The notes under the pieces: model-generated | What the model saw: only the letters and a program-made list of their open reading frames with translations | Databases searched by the model: none | What the model was told of the DNA's origin: nothing | Shown: piece after piece, positions 52,817 through 61,059 of the stretch | Layout of the letters: each line of letters begins with the position of its first letter | Numbering within the stretch: the stretch's first letter is position 1 | Assembly: GCF_014646295.1 (NCBI RefSeq) | Contig: NZ_BMNE01000003.1 | Location: 429,965-493,964 of the forward strand | DNA from: Nocardia rhizosphaerihabitans | GTDB lineage: Bacteria; Actinomycetota; Actinomycetes; Mycobacteriales; Mycobacteriaceae | Reading direction: 5' to 3' | Length of the DNA stretch: 64,000 nucleotides | Made by a program: the position numbers and the translations under genes

Positions 52817-54267
52817 CGGTGGACTACTCGGCGCTGTACATCGGCGGAACATGGACGGCGCCGCTGTCCGAGCGACGCATCGAGGTCTTCTCGGCGAGCA
52901 CCGAGGAACTGCTCGGCAGTGTTGCCTCGGCGACCGAAGCCGATGTGGACGCGGCCGTCTCCGCCGCCCGCGCGGCGTTCGACGACCCGCACGGTTGGTC
53001 GAGCTGGGCACCGGAGCGGCGCGCAGAGGTGCTCGACCGTTTCGCCGCCGAACTCGCCACCCGCAGCGACGAGATCGCGCGCCGGGTGAGCAGCCAGAAC
53101 GGTATGCCCATCCGCTTTTCCAAGGTGGTCGAAGGTGGCGTGCCCGGCACGGTGCTGCGCTACTACGCCGACCTCGTTCGCGCGCTTCCCGAGTTCGAGA
53201 TCCGGCCGTCGCTGGTCGTGGGGTCGACCGAGGTGCGCAAGGAACCGCTCGGCGTGGTCGGTGCGATCGTGCCGTGGAACTTCCCGCAGACCCTGGCGTT
53301 CTTCAAGCTCGCGCCGGCCCTGGCCGCGGGCTGCACGGTCGTGATGAAGCCGTCCTCGGAGACGGTTCTCGACGCGATGGTGATCGCCGAGGCTGCCCTG
53401 GCCGCGCAACTGCCCGCCGGTGTGCTCAACATCGTGCCGGGCGCGGGCCGCACCGCCGGAGCGCATCTGGTGGCCCATCCCGGTGTGGACAAGGTTGCCT
53501 TCACCGGCTCCACCGATGCGGGCCGGTCGATCGCGGAAACGTGTGGGCGCCTGCTCAAGCCGGTCACCCTGGAACTGGGCGGCAAGTCCGCGGCGATCAT
53601 TCTCGACGACGCCGACCTGGCCGGCACGGTGCAGGGCCTGTTCCCGGTGAGCCTGATGAACCAGGGGCAGAGCTGCTACATCTGCACGCGAATCCTGGCT
53701 CCGCGCAGCCGCTACAACGAGATCGTCGACGGACTCAGCGACCTGGTGCGCACGCTGCGCATCGGTGATCCGCTGGACCGCTCGACGGTCATCGGCCCGC
53801 TGGCGACCGCCCGCCAGCGCGAGATCGTCGAAGGCTACATCGCCAAGGGCGTGGCCGAAGGCGGCCGGATCACGGTCGGTGGCTCGCGCCCGGCCGGTTT
53901 CGATCGCGGCTGGTACGTCGAGCCTACCGTCTTCGCCGATGTGAGCAACGATGCCACCATCGCGCGCGAGGAGATCTTCGGCCCGGTGCTCGCGGTCATC
54001 CCCTTCGACGACGACGAGGATGCGCTGCGCCTGGCCAACGACTCCGACTACGGCCTCGGCGGCACGGTGTGGACGAGCGATCTCGACCGCGGTATCGCCC
54101 TGGCTCGCCGGGTCAAGACCGGCAGCATCGGTGTCAACGGCTACACGATGGACCACGGCGCTCCTTTCGGCGGAGTCAAGGACAGCGGCCTCGGCCGCGA
54201 ACTCGGTCCGGAAGGTCTGGCGGCGTATCAGCAGTACAAATCGGTGTATCTGCCCAGGCGCTCTTGA
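52813..54267 (+). CDS. Aldehyde dehydrogenase
   Basis: A 484-residue ALDH with VPWNFPQTLAF near residue 150, FTGSTDAGRSI near 232, catalytic Glu in ELGGKSAAIIL near 253, the catalytic Cys in GQSCYICTRI near 290, and EEIFGPVLAVIPF near 385. The second Cys pair (SCYIC) beside the nucleophile is characteristic of this subgroup. AAAGGA precedes ATG 52813. It completes oxidation of the alcohol dehydrogenase product. It is related to the ALDH at 32003. Confidence 0.94.
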   Translation: MTVDYSALYIGGTWTAPLSERRIEVFSASTEELLGSVASATEADVDAAVSAARAAFDDPHGWSSWAPERRAEVLDRFAAELATRSDEIARRVSSQNGMPIRFSKVVEGGVPGTVLRYYADLVRALPEFEIRPSLVVGSTEVRKEPLGVVGAIVPWNFPQTLAFFKLAPALAAGCTVVMKPSSETVLDAMVIAEAALAAQLPAGVLNIVPGAGRTAGAHLVAHPGVDKVAFTGSTDAGRSIAETCGRLLKPVTLELGGKSAAIILDDADLAGTVQGLFPVSLMNQGQSCYICTRILAPRSRYNEIVDGLSDLVRTLRIGDPLDRSTVIGPLATARQREIVEGYIAKGVAEGGRITVGGSRPAGFDRGWYVEPTVFADVSNDATIAREEIFGPVLAVIPFDDDEDALRLANDSDYGLGGTVWTSDLDRGIALARRVKTGSIGVNGYTMDHGAPFGGVKDSGLGRELGPEGLAAYQQYKSVYLPRRS

Positions 54268-54282
54268 CTGGTCGTACGGTCA
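54265..54282. promoter_or_regulatory. Operator site C (before HSL-type hydrolase)
   Basis: TGACTGGTCGTACGGTCA, the shared operator in reverse orientation with two mismatches. It fills the space between TTGACT (54264-54269) and GATATT (54288-54293; 18-nt spacer), just after the ALDH stop, giving the hydrolase its own repressible promoter. Confidence 0.72.
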
Positions 54283-54348
54283 CCAGAGATATTCGTAGCA
54301 GGCTCTCGACCAACGTGGGTGGGGCCCAATGACCACAATGAGGTGATC

Positions 54349-55314
54349 ATGTTCTCTAGCAAATCCGGAGGCTCGTCGTCGCTGGCAGAGCGTTTCGCGC
54401 TCTCCTTGCTGGCTGCGCGAACCGTGCATGCGGTAGTGGGGCCGATGCGACCCGCGGGACTGCCGTTGCAAGCGATGCGAACCGCGGCGGACTGTGTCGG
54501 TGCGGTCCGGAATCCGAGAGGAGCACGGGTCCATCGTGTCCGCATCGGGGCGATGACGGGGATGTGGGTGGCGGGCACCGGCCGGGGCGGGCGAAGTTCG
54601 GCGGGTGTGACCCTTTACCTGCACGGCGGTGGCTTCGTCGTCGGGTCTTCGCAGTCCCACTACGGTGTCGTGAAGCGGCTGTCCGAGGCCAGTGGGATGC
54701 CGATCCTGGTTCCGGACTACCGGCGTGCCCCGGAGGCGGTGTTCCCGGCAGCGGTCGACGACGCCCTCGCGGCATACCGGTGGTTGATCTCCGAGGGGTA
54801 CTCGCCGGACCGTATCCGCCTCGCTGGGGACTCGGCCGGCGGCTACCTCGTCGCCGCCTTGCTGTGTGAACTGCGACGTAGGCGCCTGCCGATGCCGGTC
54901 GGCGCGCTGCTGATGTCGCCGCTGTTCGACCTGAACATCGATCGGGCTGCCCGCACCTGGGATCCGTTGATCCCCTTGGGCTTCGGCAACGCGTGCATCC
55001 GCGCGTTCCTCGGCGAGACCGACGCTTCGGATCCACGGGTCGACGTGCTGGCGGCCGACAAGTCGGGCTGGCCGCCGACGCTGATCCAGATCGGATCGAC
55101 CGAGTTCCTTCTTCCCGAAGCCGAGGCGATGGCTGCCACGTTCGATGCGGCGGGGGTCCCCTGTGAGGTGCAGGTGTGGCGCGGGCAGGTGCATGTCTTC
55201 CAGACCATGGCGCGTGTGTTACCCGTGGCCAGGACCGCGCTGTCGCGCGGAGGTGCGTTCCTTCGCGACGTGGCCGGCGCGACACCACGAGGGATCGTCG
55301 AGCGTAGCGCTTGA
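54349..55314 (+). CDS. Alpha/beta hydrolase, hormone-sensitive-lipase family
   Basis: A 321-residue esterase/lipase with the HSL oxyanion motif LYLHGGGFVVGS near residue 90, catalytic Ser in LAGDSAGGYLVA near 160, acidic residue near STEFLLPEAEAM, and His in GQVHVFQTM near 290. Similar to LipN/LipU-type cytosolic esterases. ATG 54349 has GAGG upstream; GTG 54319 and 54343 are alternatives. Under operator C, so it belongs to the same regulon as the mce operon. Confidence 0.88.
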   Translation: MFSSKSGGSSSLAERFALSLLAARTVHAVVGPMRPAGLPLQAMRTAADCVGAVRNPRGARVHRVRIGAMTGMWVAGTGRGGRSSAGVTLYLHGGGFVVGSSQSHYGVVKRLSEASGMPILVPDYRRAPEAVFPAAVDDALAAYRWLISEGYSPDRIRLAGDSAGGYLVAALLCELRRRRLPMPVGALLMSPLFDLNIDRAARTWDPLIPLGFGNACIRAFLGETDASDPRVDVLAADKSGWPPTLIQIGSTEFLLPEAEAMAATFDAAGVPCEVQVWRGQVHVFQTMARVLPVARTALSRGGAFLRDVAGATPRGIVERSA

Positions 55315-55367
55315 CAGCGGTGAGACCGCGTCGTCGATGTACTCAGCGTCCAGATGGGCGGTAACAT

Positions 55368-55385
55368 AAACCGTCCGTACGGTTA
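55368..55385. promoter_or_regulatory. Operator site D (upstream of TetR gene, likely autoregulation)
   Basis: AAACCGTCCGTACGGTTA, the shared operator in reverse orientation with three end mismatches that keep dyad symmetry (AACCGTCCGTACGGTT). It ends 20 bp before the TetR start at 55406, the expected position for autorepression. Confidence 0.75.
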
Positions 55386-55405
55386 GCAAATGAATGGGAG
55401 GGCTC

Positions 55406-56071
55406 GTGGTCAGACCAGCCGGGAGGCGCAAAGAGATTCTCGAGTCATTTATTCGGCACGTTGCCGAATATGGATACGAGCGAACCAATCTCGGCGACAT
55501 CGCCAAAGAGCTGGGGATGTCCAAGGGGACGATCGTCCACCACTTCGGTACCAAGGCGCAGATGTTGTGCGAGCTGGAAGAAAACTACATGAACCACCAG
55601 CTCGACGCGGTGCGCTCGATGTGGGAGCGGCTGGCCAAGCCCCAGGAACGGATCGCCGCTATCGTCTTCGCCTCGGCCATCCTGCAGGTGGTGGCGCGGG
55701 ACGCTACGGTCGCCAGTCAGCGCGAGGTCGTGCAGCTCGCCGATGATCCAGGCATGCAGGAGGTCCGCAAACTCCGTCGCGAACTGCAGCGTATGACGGA
55801 GGAAGAGCTGCGTCGCGGAATTGACGAGGGCCTGTTCCGTCCAGTCGATGTCGAAGTGGTGAGCTTGCAGCTGTGGGGCTCGGTCCAATGGATGTGGGTC
55901 TGGTTCCAGCCCGGGGGTCGTCACACACCGGAGGCGATCGGGTCTACATTCGTCGACGTTCTGCTCGGTGGACTTCTCGTCGACCGATTCGGCCTCTCTG
56001 CCCTCTCGGATCCGAACGGCGAAGTCGCCACCGTCGTTCGCGAGACCTTCGCAGCCGACGCAGCGAAGTGA
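55406..56071 (+). CDS. TetR-family regulator, candidate master repressor of the right-half regulon
   Basis: A 221-residue TetR protein (GRRKEILESFIRHVAEYGYE, GDIAKELGMSKGTIVHHFGT in the HTH, residues about 5-52) with a Trp-rich ligand domain (GSVQWMWVWFQPGGRHT). GTG 55406 follows GGGAGG; ATG 55394 is an alternative without a ribosome binding site. Operator D lies just upstream, and six more copies of the same operator control neighbouring genes, so this is the best candidate for the regulon repressor. The KstR and KstR2 operators known to me do not look like this motif. Confidence 0.85.
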   Translation: MVRPAGRRKEILESFIRHVAEYGYERTNLGDIAKELGMSKGTIVHHFGTKAQMLCELEENYMNHQLDAVRSMWERLAKPQERIAAIVFASAILQVVARDATVASQREVVQLADDPGMQEVRKLRRELQRMTEEELRRGIDEGLFRPVDVEVVSLQLWGSVQWMWVWFQPGGRHTPEAIGSTFVDVLLGGLLVDRFGLSALSDPNGEVATVVRETFAADAAK

Positions 56072-56131
56072 CCGTGTCGGCTGGCTGCTCACTCTGCTGG
56101 TCTTGCAAGTCGAACGGTTGGCCGAGCGACT

Positions 56132-56803
56132 GTGAGTGATCGTGTTGATTCCGGAAGCGGTGCGACTGGGTCCTCGCCAGGTCGGGTTCTTCCGCGCACG
56201 GAGCGCGGTGAGCGCAAGCGTGCCGCGTTGATCGCAGCGGCCCGTGAGGTCTTCGAAAGGGACGGCTATCTCGACGCGAAGATCGCCGATATCTCGAAGG
56301 CCGCCGGCGCGTCTTCCGGATCGTTCTACACCTACTTCGATGGCAAAGACGATGTTTTCGCCGCGTTGGTCGAACAGGTGGGACGGGAGATGCTCCACCC
56401 GCACATCAAGGCGCGTACCGGCGTGACAGACCCGCGTGCACTGATCGATGCCGCCAATCGGGAATACCTCGTGGCCTATGAGAAGAACGCCCGGCTGATG
56501 GCGGTTTTCGACGAGGCCCAGCACTTCAACCCGGAGTTCCGCCGCCTGCGCCTCGAACGCGCGAACTCGTTCGTTCTCCGAAACGCGAAGCTGATCCGCG
56601 AACTGCAACAAGCGGGGGTTGCCTCGGTCGAGCTCGATCCTTTGATTACGGCACAGGCGTTGTCGGGCATGGTAAGCCGAATGGCAGCCATCGTCTTCGT
56701 GCAAGGGCAGCGTATCGATGTCGACGAGCTCGCCATCACTCTCACTCAGCTGTGGGTGAATGCCCTGCAGCTCAGGCCATCGCAGGTGTTGCGCGACAAG
56801 TGA
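56132..56803 (+). CDS. TetR-family transcriptional regulator
   Basis: A 223-residue TetR protein with a 25-residue N-terminal extension, HTH from KRAALIAAAREVFERDGY to SSGSFYTYFDGKDDVF (about residues 28-75) and the C-terminal ligand domain. GTG start 56132, 60 bp after the preceding TetR gene. It is probably on the same transcript and could use the same or another effector; its own operator is not visible. Confidence 0.83.
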   Translation: MSDRVDSGSGATGSSPGRVLPRTERGERKRAALIAAAREVFERDGYLDAKIADISKAAGASSGSFYTYFDGKDDVFAALVEQVGREMLHPHIKARTGVTDPRALIDAANREYLVAYEKNARLMAVFDEAQHFNPEFRRLRLERANSFVLRNAKLIRELQQAGVASVELDPLITAQALSGMVSRMAAIVFVQGQRIDVDELAITLTQLWVNALQLRPSQVLRDK

Positions 56804-56817
56804 TTTCGACCGGGAGA

Positions 56818-56835
56818 TGGCCGTACGGACGGTCA
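56818..56835. promoter_or_regulatory. Operator site E (before APH-like kinase)
   Basis: TGGCCGTACGGACGGTCA, one mismatch to the shared operator, 18 bp before the GTG start of the kinase gene. Here the position suits blocking of initiation or early elongation. Confidence 0.78.
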
Positions 56836-56853
56836 GTGTGACAGTCTGGGAGC

Positions 56854-57903
56854 GTGCTGAAAAACTTTGATCCCACCGCCCGCCTGACGGCAGGCCTGCT
56901 CGACGAAGTGCTCGCGGGCGTTCGGGGCGATGCGAGGGTCGTCGGATTGTCGAGCATCCCGGTCGGTACCGGTCAGGTGGCGGTGAGTGCGCGACTCACT
57001 GTTGATTACGATCAGCCGACCGACGCGCCTCGGCGCATGATCGCGAAGTTCGCCGATCCGGATCCGGACCTCCGGCGACAGGTTCGGAGGGAGGGGGCGT
57101 ACGAACGCGAGGTGCGCTTCTACCGTGAGCTCGCGCCGCAGGTGCGGGTGCGCACACCGGACGTGTACGCGGCAGAGTTCTCCTCCGAGACCGGCGATTT
57201 TCTCTTGCTGCTCGAAGACCTGGCACCCGCGCGCCAGGGCGATCAGCTGGCAGGCTGCACCGCCGAGGTGGCCGCCACGGCGATGGACGAGATCGCCGGT
57301 CTGCACGCTCCGTGCTGGGGCGAGGACCGATGGCGAGAACTGCGGTGGCTACGCCGTGATCGGCCGGGTATCGCCGAGGTGACCCCGCGACTATGGGCGA
57401 GCTTTCTACACCGATACTCAGATCTGCTCAGCGAAGAGATCCGCTGTGCTGGACAGCTTTTCGTTGAACATCTCGACTCCTGGCTGTCCTGGGAGTCCAA
57501 CCATCGAACCGTTGTGCATCGTGACTTCCGCTTGGACAATGTCCTGATCGGACCCCAGGGCTCGATGTCTGTCGTCGACTGGCAGACCTGCGCCATCGGG
57601 TCCGGCGCCGAGGACGTCGCCTACTTCCTCGGTAGCGGTTTGCCCGAGGAACAGCGGGGGGAGCTGGAGGGGGATCTGGTCCGGCGCTACTACGACCGGA
57701 TCGTCGAGCTGGGGGTCGGCGACTATTCCTGGGCCGAGTGCTGGCTGGACTACCGCCGTGGGGCGTGGCACGGAATGCTGATGTCGATCAATGCCTCCAT
57801 GCTCGCCCGGCGCACGGACCGTGGGGATCAGATGTTTCTCGCGATGGCGCAGCGGCATGCGCGCCAGGTGCTCGAACTGAACTCGGCGGAGGCGCTGTCA
57901 TGA
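56854..57903 (+). CDS. APH/ecdysteroid-kinase-like phosphotransferase
   Basis: A 349-residue kinase of the APH/EcKinase superfamily. The Lys in RRMIAKFADPDP region is near residue 65, the catalytic loop VVHRDFRLDNVLIG near 230 (Asp and Asn) and the metal-binding Asp in MSVVDWQTCAIGSG near 248. Not an antibiotic-resistance enzyme by context: it lies in a lipid operon, overlaps the luciferase-like oxidoreductase by 4 nt and is under operator E. Likely phosphorylates a hydroxyl group on an acyl-CoA or sterol/terpenoid intermediate. GTG start with GGGAG upstream. Confidence 0.83.
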   Translation: MLKNFDPTARLTAGLLDEVLAGVRGDARVVGLSSIPVGTGQVAVSARLTVDYDQPTDAPRRMIAKFADPDPDLRRQVRREGAYEREVRFYRELAPQVRVRTPDVYAAEFSSETGDFLLLLEDLAPARQGDQLAGCTAEVAATAMDEIAGLHAPCWGEDRWRELRWLRRDRPGIAEVTPRLWASFLHRYSDLLSEEIRCAGQLFVEHLDSWLSWESNHRTVVHRDFRLDNVLIGPQGSMSVVDWQTCAIGSGAEDVAYFLGSGLPEEQRGELEGDLVRRYYDRIVELGVGDYSWAECWLDYRRGAWHGMLMSINASMLARRTDRGDQMFLAMAQRHARQVLELNSAEALS

Positions 57904-58940
57904 ATCGTGAACTCGGCTGCTACCTGCTCGCCGGCGCGAGCGACGATCCGCGCAAGATCATCGACGAGGTCCGTGTCGCGGAGGAACTGGACCTCGGCAC
58001 CGCCTTCATCTCCGAGCGGTTCGACGTCAAGGAAGCGGTCACACTGTCCGGGGCCGCGGGCGCGGCATCCGAGCGCATCCGGATCGCCACGGCGGCGACC
58101 AATCACAATACGCGCCATCCGATGGTGACCGCCGCGTACGCGACCACGATGCACCGGCTCACTCGGGGGCGTTTCATGCTCGGACTCGGTCGCGGCGGTG
58201 CCAAGGCCTTCGCCTCCTGGAACCTGCCCGCGGTCACGACCGCGCAGCTGGAGGACTTCGCGGGACTCATGCGCCGGTTGTGGCGCGGCGAGACCGTTCG
58301 CGATCACGACGGCCCGGCCGGCCGCTTCGCGCGGCTGCGGCTCGATTCGCGCTTCGACGAGGCGATCCCCCTCGGCTTGGTGGCCTTTGGCCCGCAGACA
58401 CTCGCGCTGGGTGGCCGGGCGTTCGACGAGGTCGTGCTGCACACGTACTTCACCGATGAGACCTTGGCGCGTTCGGTGGGGATCGTGAAGGAGGCGGCCG
58501 AACGCGCGGGCCGTGATCCGGAGTCGGTGCGGGTGTGGTCGTGCTACGCGACCATCGGCGATCACATTCCGGAGTCCCGCCGCCTGCGTGGGACGGTCGG
58601 CAGGTTGGCGACCTACTTGCAGATCTACGGTGATCTGCTGGTCTCCACCAATCGCTGGGATCCCGATGTCCTGGGCCGCTTCCGGGCCGACCCGGTGGTC
58701 GCCGGAATCCGCGGGGCGATCGACTCGGTTGCGACCGACGAGCAGATCGAGCACATCTCGGGTCTGCTCCCCGCCGAGTGGCTCGGTGTCGCGGCGCGGG
58801 GGAGTGCGCGGCAGTGCGCGGCGGGCGTTCGCGCGCAATTGAGTGTGGGCGCGGATGCGGTGATCATGCACGGTGCTACGCCGACCGAGTTGGCACCTGT
58901 GGTCGCCGCCTACCGGGAGTTGGCTGTCGGGGAGCGGTAA
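57900..58940 (+). CDS. Luciferase-like (LLM) flavin/F420-dependent oxidoreductase
   Basis: A 346-residue TIM-barrel LLM-family protein. ELGCYLLAGASDDPRKIIDE begins the barrel; ISERFDVKEAVTLSGAAGAA and TRGRFMLGLGRGGAKAF mark the cofactor-binding region, as in F420-dependent Mycobacteriales oxidoreductases. It could be a reductase or dehydrogenase of a ketone/alcohol; substrate unknown. Translationally coupled to the kinase. Followed by a strong terminator. Confidence 0.85.
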   Translation: MNRELGCYLLAGASDDPRKIIDEVRVAEELDLGTAFISERFDVKEAVTLSGAAGAASERIRIATAATNHNTRHPMVTAAYATTMHRLTRGRFMLGLGRGGAKAFASWNLPAVTTAQLEDFAGLMRRLWRGETVRDHDGPAGRFARLRLDSRFDEAIPLGLVAFGPQTLALGGRAFDEVVLHTYFTDETLARSVGIVKEAAERAGRDPESVRVWSCYATIGDHIPESRRLRGTVGRLATYLQIYGDLLVSTNRWDPDVLGRFRADPVVAGIRGAIDSVATDEQIEHISGLLPAEWLGVAARGSARQCAAGVRAQLSVGADAVIMHGATPTELAPVVAAYRELAVGER

Positions 58941-58963
58941 GCCCAACCGCCTGGGTGCGAGCA

Positions 58964-59000
58964 GAAGGGTGCGGTGCCGTATGGCGGCACCGCACCCTTC
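58964..59000. terminator. Bidirectional intrinsic terminator
   Basis: Perfect 16-bp arms GAAGGGTGCGGTGCCG and CGGCACCGCACCCTTC around a 5-nt loop, between the convergent oxidoreductase and crotonase genes. Confidence 0.87.
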
Positions 59001-59038
59001 GTGCGTCACGTCGGCCGCGTCTGCTTACTACCTGTGGT

Positions 59039-59827
59039 TCAGCGGTGGCTGTCGAGCCAGGCCGTGGCGTTGGCGAAGAAGTCCGGGTGGCAGATCAGGT
59101 CGGCCTGGGCGCGGGGTTCGACATCGAGCAGGGTGGTCTCGAGATCGGTGCGCGCGGCCTGCCGCAGGGTTTCCTTGATCGTGCGCGACGCATGAGCGGG
59201 GATGCGTGCCCATCGTTCGGCGAGTTCGATCGAGGCCGCGAGCGCGTCGTCGGCGACCTGGCTGACCAAGCCGAGACGCAATGCCTCGGCCGGGCCGATG
59301 GGTTCGCAGCTCAGCAGCAGATCGAGTGCGGCGGCGTGCCCGATGGCGGCGGGCAGCGTGTGGGAGACGCCGGAATCCGGGCCCAGCGCCATCCTGGCGA
59401 ATGTCGCGCCGAACTTCGCCTGAGGACCGGCGATGCGCAGGTCACAGCCCAGCGCCATGCCGAGGCCACCGCCGATGGCGGGTCCGTTGACCGCGGCGAT
59501 CGTCGGTTGCGGCAGACGATTCAGTTCCACCGAAAAGCTGTGCAGCTCCTGCATCCACGCGATGGTGGCATCCACCTCGCGCGGTGCCATCTCATCGAGA
59601 CTGCTCAGATCCATGCCAGTGCAGAAACCGCGCCCGGCGCCGGTCACGATCACCACCCGGATGTCCGGATCCTCGGCGAGTGGGCGGACCATCTGCGTCA
59701 AAAGGGGGATGCTCGACGGGTTCATAGCGTTGAGTCGCGCCGGACGATCCAGCACGACCACCGCGATTTCCGCGGTCGGCCGCTCGATTCGGACGACATT
59801 TCCCTGTGTCGATACCGGGTCGGACAT
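59039..59827 (-). CDS. Enoyl-CoA hydratase/isomerase (crotonase)
   Basis: A 262-residue crotonase. The oxyanion-hole segments are GFCTGMDLSSL near residue 65 and NGPAIGGGLGMALGCDLRIA near 108. Positions that hold the two catalytic Glu in true hydratases read FARMALGPDSG, without both, so isomerase or hydrolase chemistry is possible. ATG 59827 with AAAGGGGAG upstream fixes the start; the longer frame has no support. Divergent from the alpha/beta hydrolase, with operator F between. Confidence 0.88.
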   Translation of the reverse strand: MSDPVSTQGNVVRIERPTAEIAVVVLDRPARLNAMNPSSIPLLTQMVRPLAEDPDIRVVIVTGAGRGFCTGMDLSSLDEMAPREVDATIAWMQELHSFSVELNRLPQPTIAAVNGPAIGGGLGMALGCDLRIAGPQAKFGATFARMALGPDSGVSHTLPAAIGHAAALDLLLSCEPIGPAEALRLGLVSQVADDALAASIELAERWARIPAHASRTIKETLRQAARTDLETTLLDVEPRAQADLICHPDFFANATAWLDSHR

Positions 59828-59844
59828 CGAAAACTCCCCTTTGT

Positions 59845-59862
59845 TGACTGTACGTGCGGTTA
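59845..59862. promoter_or_regulatory. Operator site F (divergent crotonase / hydrolase promoter)
   Basis: TGACTGTACGTGCGGTTA, three mismatches to the shared operator. It overlaps TTGACT (59844-59849) and the 17-nt spacer to TAGTCT (59867-59872), a plus-strand promoter for the hydrolase, and is 18 bp from the crotonase start on the minus strand. Confidence 0.72.
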
Positions 59863-59934
59863 GTCTTAGTCTGGCCACGTGACCGCGCTCACGTCAAGCG
59901 CGGTCGAGTGATGCTGGGTACAAGGGAGTGCGCC

Positions 59935-60885
59935 ATGCCGAAATTCAAGAAGAAGAACCCGCCGGATGCCGGATTGACCGGAATGTTGGCGCATCCGGAA
60001 CCTCGGGAGACACGAACAGTGTTCTCGGTGGACGGAACCGCGCTGCACGTTCGTGAGTACGGAGATCCGGTGCTGGATCCGATTGTGCTGGTTCATGGGT
60101 GGTCGGTCGCCCTCGAGTACTGGAATCCCCAGATCAATGCGCTCGCACGCGGCAACCGGGTGGTCACCTACGATCAGCGCGGCCACGGTCGCAGCGACGT
60201 GGGTCCGCGCCCGTTCAGCGAACGAGTGCTCGCCGAGGATCTGTCGGCCGTGCTGGCGGCGACGATCTCGCCCGACGCGCCTGCCACGCTGGTCGGGCAC
60301 AGTATGGGTGGCGGAGCGATACTCGCGTGGGCGAAGTATTTCCCCGACGAGGTCACCCGTTACGCGGATTCCGCGCTTCTCGCCAACTCGGCCGCTGGGC
60401 TGTCGGAAGGGCGAGAGGGCGTGAACCGGCATCAGGACCGGTTGTCCCGGTGGCTGACCGCCATCGCCGTCGCGCCGCTGCCCGCGCCGCCGCGCCGAAT
60501 GGGCAGGTCGATGTTCCGCAAAGTCGCGCTGACCCCGGAAGCGCCGCTGTACATGGCCGACTTCGGTCAGCGGGTGAGCGCGACCTGTCCGCCGCGCGTG
60601 CGGTCGCAGTGGGCCAAGGTGATACAACGCCTCGACGCTTCGGCAGGTGTGAAAGCGCTGCGTGTACCGACAACCGTGCTCTACGGCGCTCGCGACGGGC
60701 TGCTCCCGCCGAGCGAGTCGGCGCGCACCGCCGAAATGGTCCGGGCGGCCGGGCATCTGGACCGGGAAATCGTCCTTCCCAACAGCGGGCACAGCAGCAA
60801 CATGCAGGACGCCGACGCGTTCAACGCGGAGATCGTTCGCCTGCGCGGATTGTCGTCGCAGCCGATCGGCCTCACCAGTTTTTGA
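59935..60885 (+). CDS. Alpha/beta hydrolase fold protein
   Basis: A 316-residue alpha/beta hydrolase. The oxyanion segment VLVHGWSVALEYW is near residue 48, TYDQRGHGRSD near 80, nucleophile in LVGHSMGGGAIL near 122, Asp in LYGARDGLLPPS near 255, and His in NSGHSSNMQDAD near 283. The lysine-rich N terminus (PKFKKKNPP) is unusual. ATG 59935 has AGGGAG 7 nt upstream; the frame is open from 59854. Likely hydrolyses an ester, lactone or C-C bond within the pathway. Confidence 0.88.
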   Translation: MPKFKKKNPPDAGLTGMLAHPEPRETRTVFSVDGTALHVREYGDPVLDPIVLVHGWSVALEYWNPQINALARGNRVVTYDQRGHGRSDVGPRPFSERVLAEDLSAVLAATISPDAPATLVGHSMGGGAILAWAKYFPDEVTRYADSALLANSAAGLSEGREGVNRHQDRLSRWLTAIAVAPLPAPPRRMGRSMFRKVALTPEAPLYMADFGQRVSATCPPRVRSQWAKVIQRLDASAGVKALRVPTTVLYGARDGLLPPSESARTAEMVRAAGHLDREIVLPNSGHSSNMQDADAFNAEIVRLRGLSSQPIGLTSF

Positions 60886-60902
60886 CAGCCACATTCTATG
60901 GC

Positions 60903-60920
60903 AGACCGTACGGACGGTCA
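60903..60920. promoter_or_regulatory. Operator site G (before acyl-CoA ligase/kinase operon)
   Basis: AGACCGTACGGACGGTCA, one mismatch at the first base. It sits directly before TATCAT (60923-60928), a likely -10 box, in the 174-bp gap ahead of the acyl-CoA ligase. Confidence 0.78.
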
Positions 60921-61059
60921 GCTATCATAGTGATGTAGGCGACACCTGTTCGAGGCGGCATCGTCTCGAACGACCCTTTCGGCAGGCTTCACGGCGTCTT
61001 GCCCAGCACCCCTCCGAACTGACCACCTCCGTCAATGCAGTGATTCACCAGGAGTATCC

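Noticed and set aside
52597..54156. 519-codon minus-strand open frame
   Set aside because: Antisense to the intact ALDH, low-information composition.
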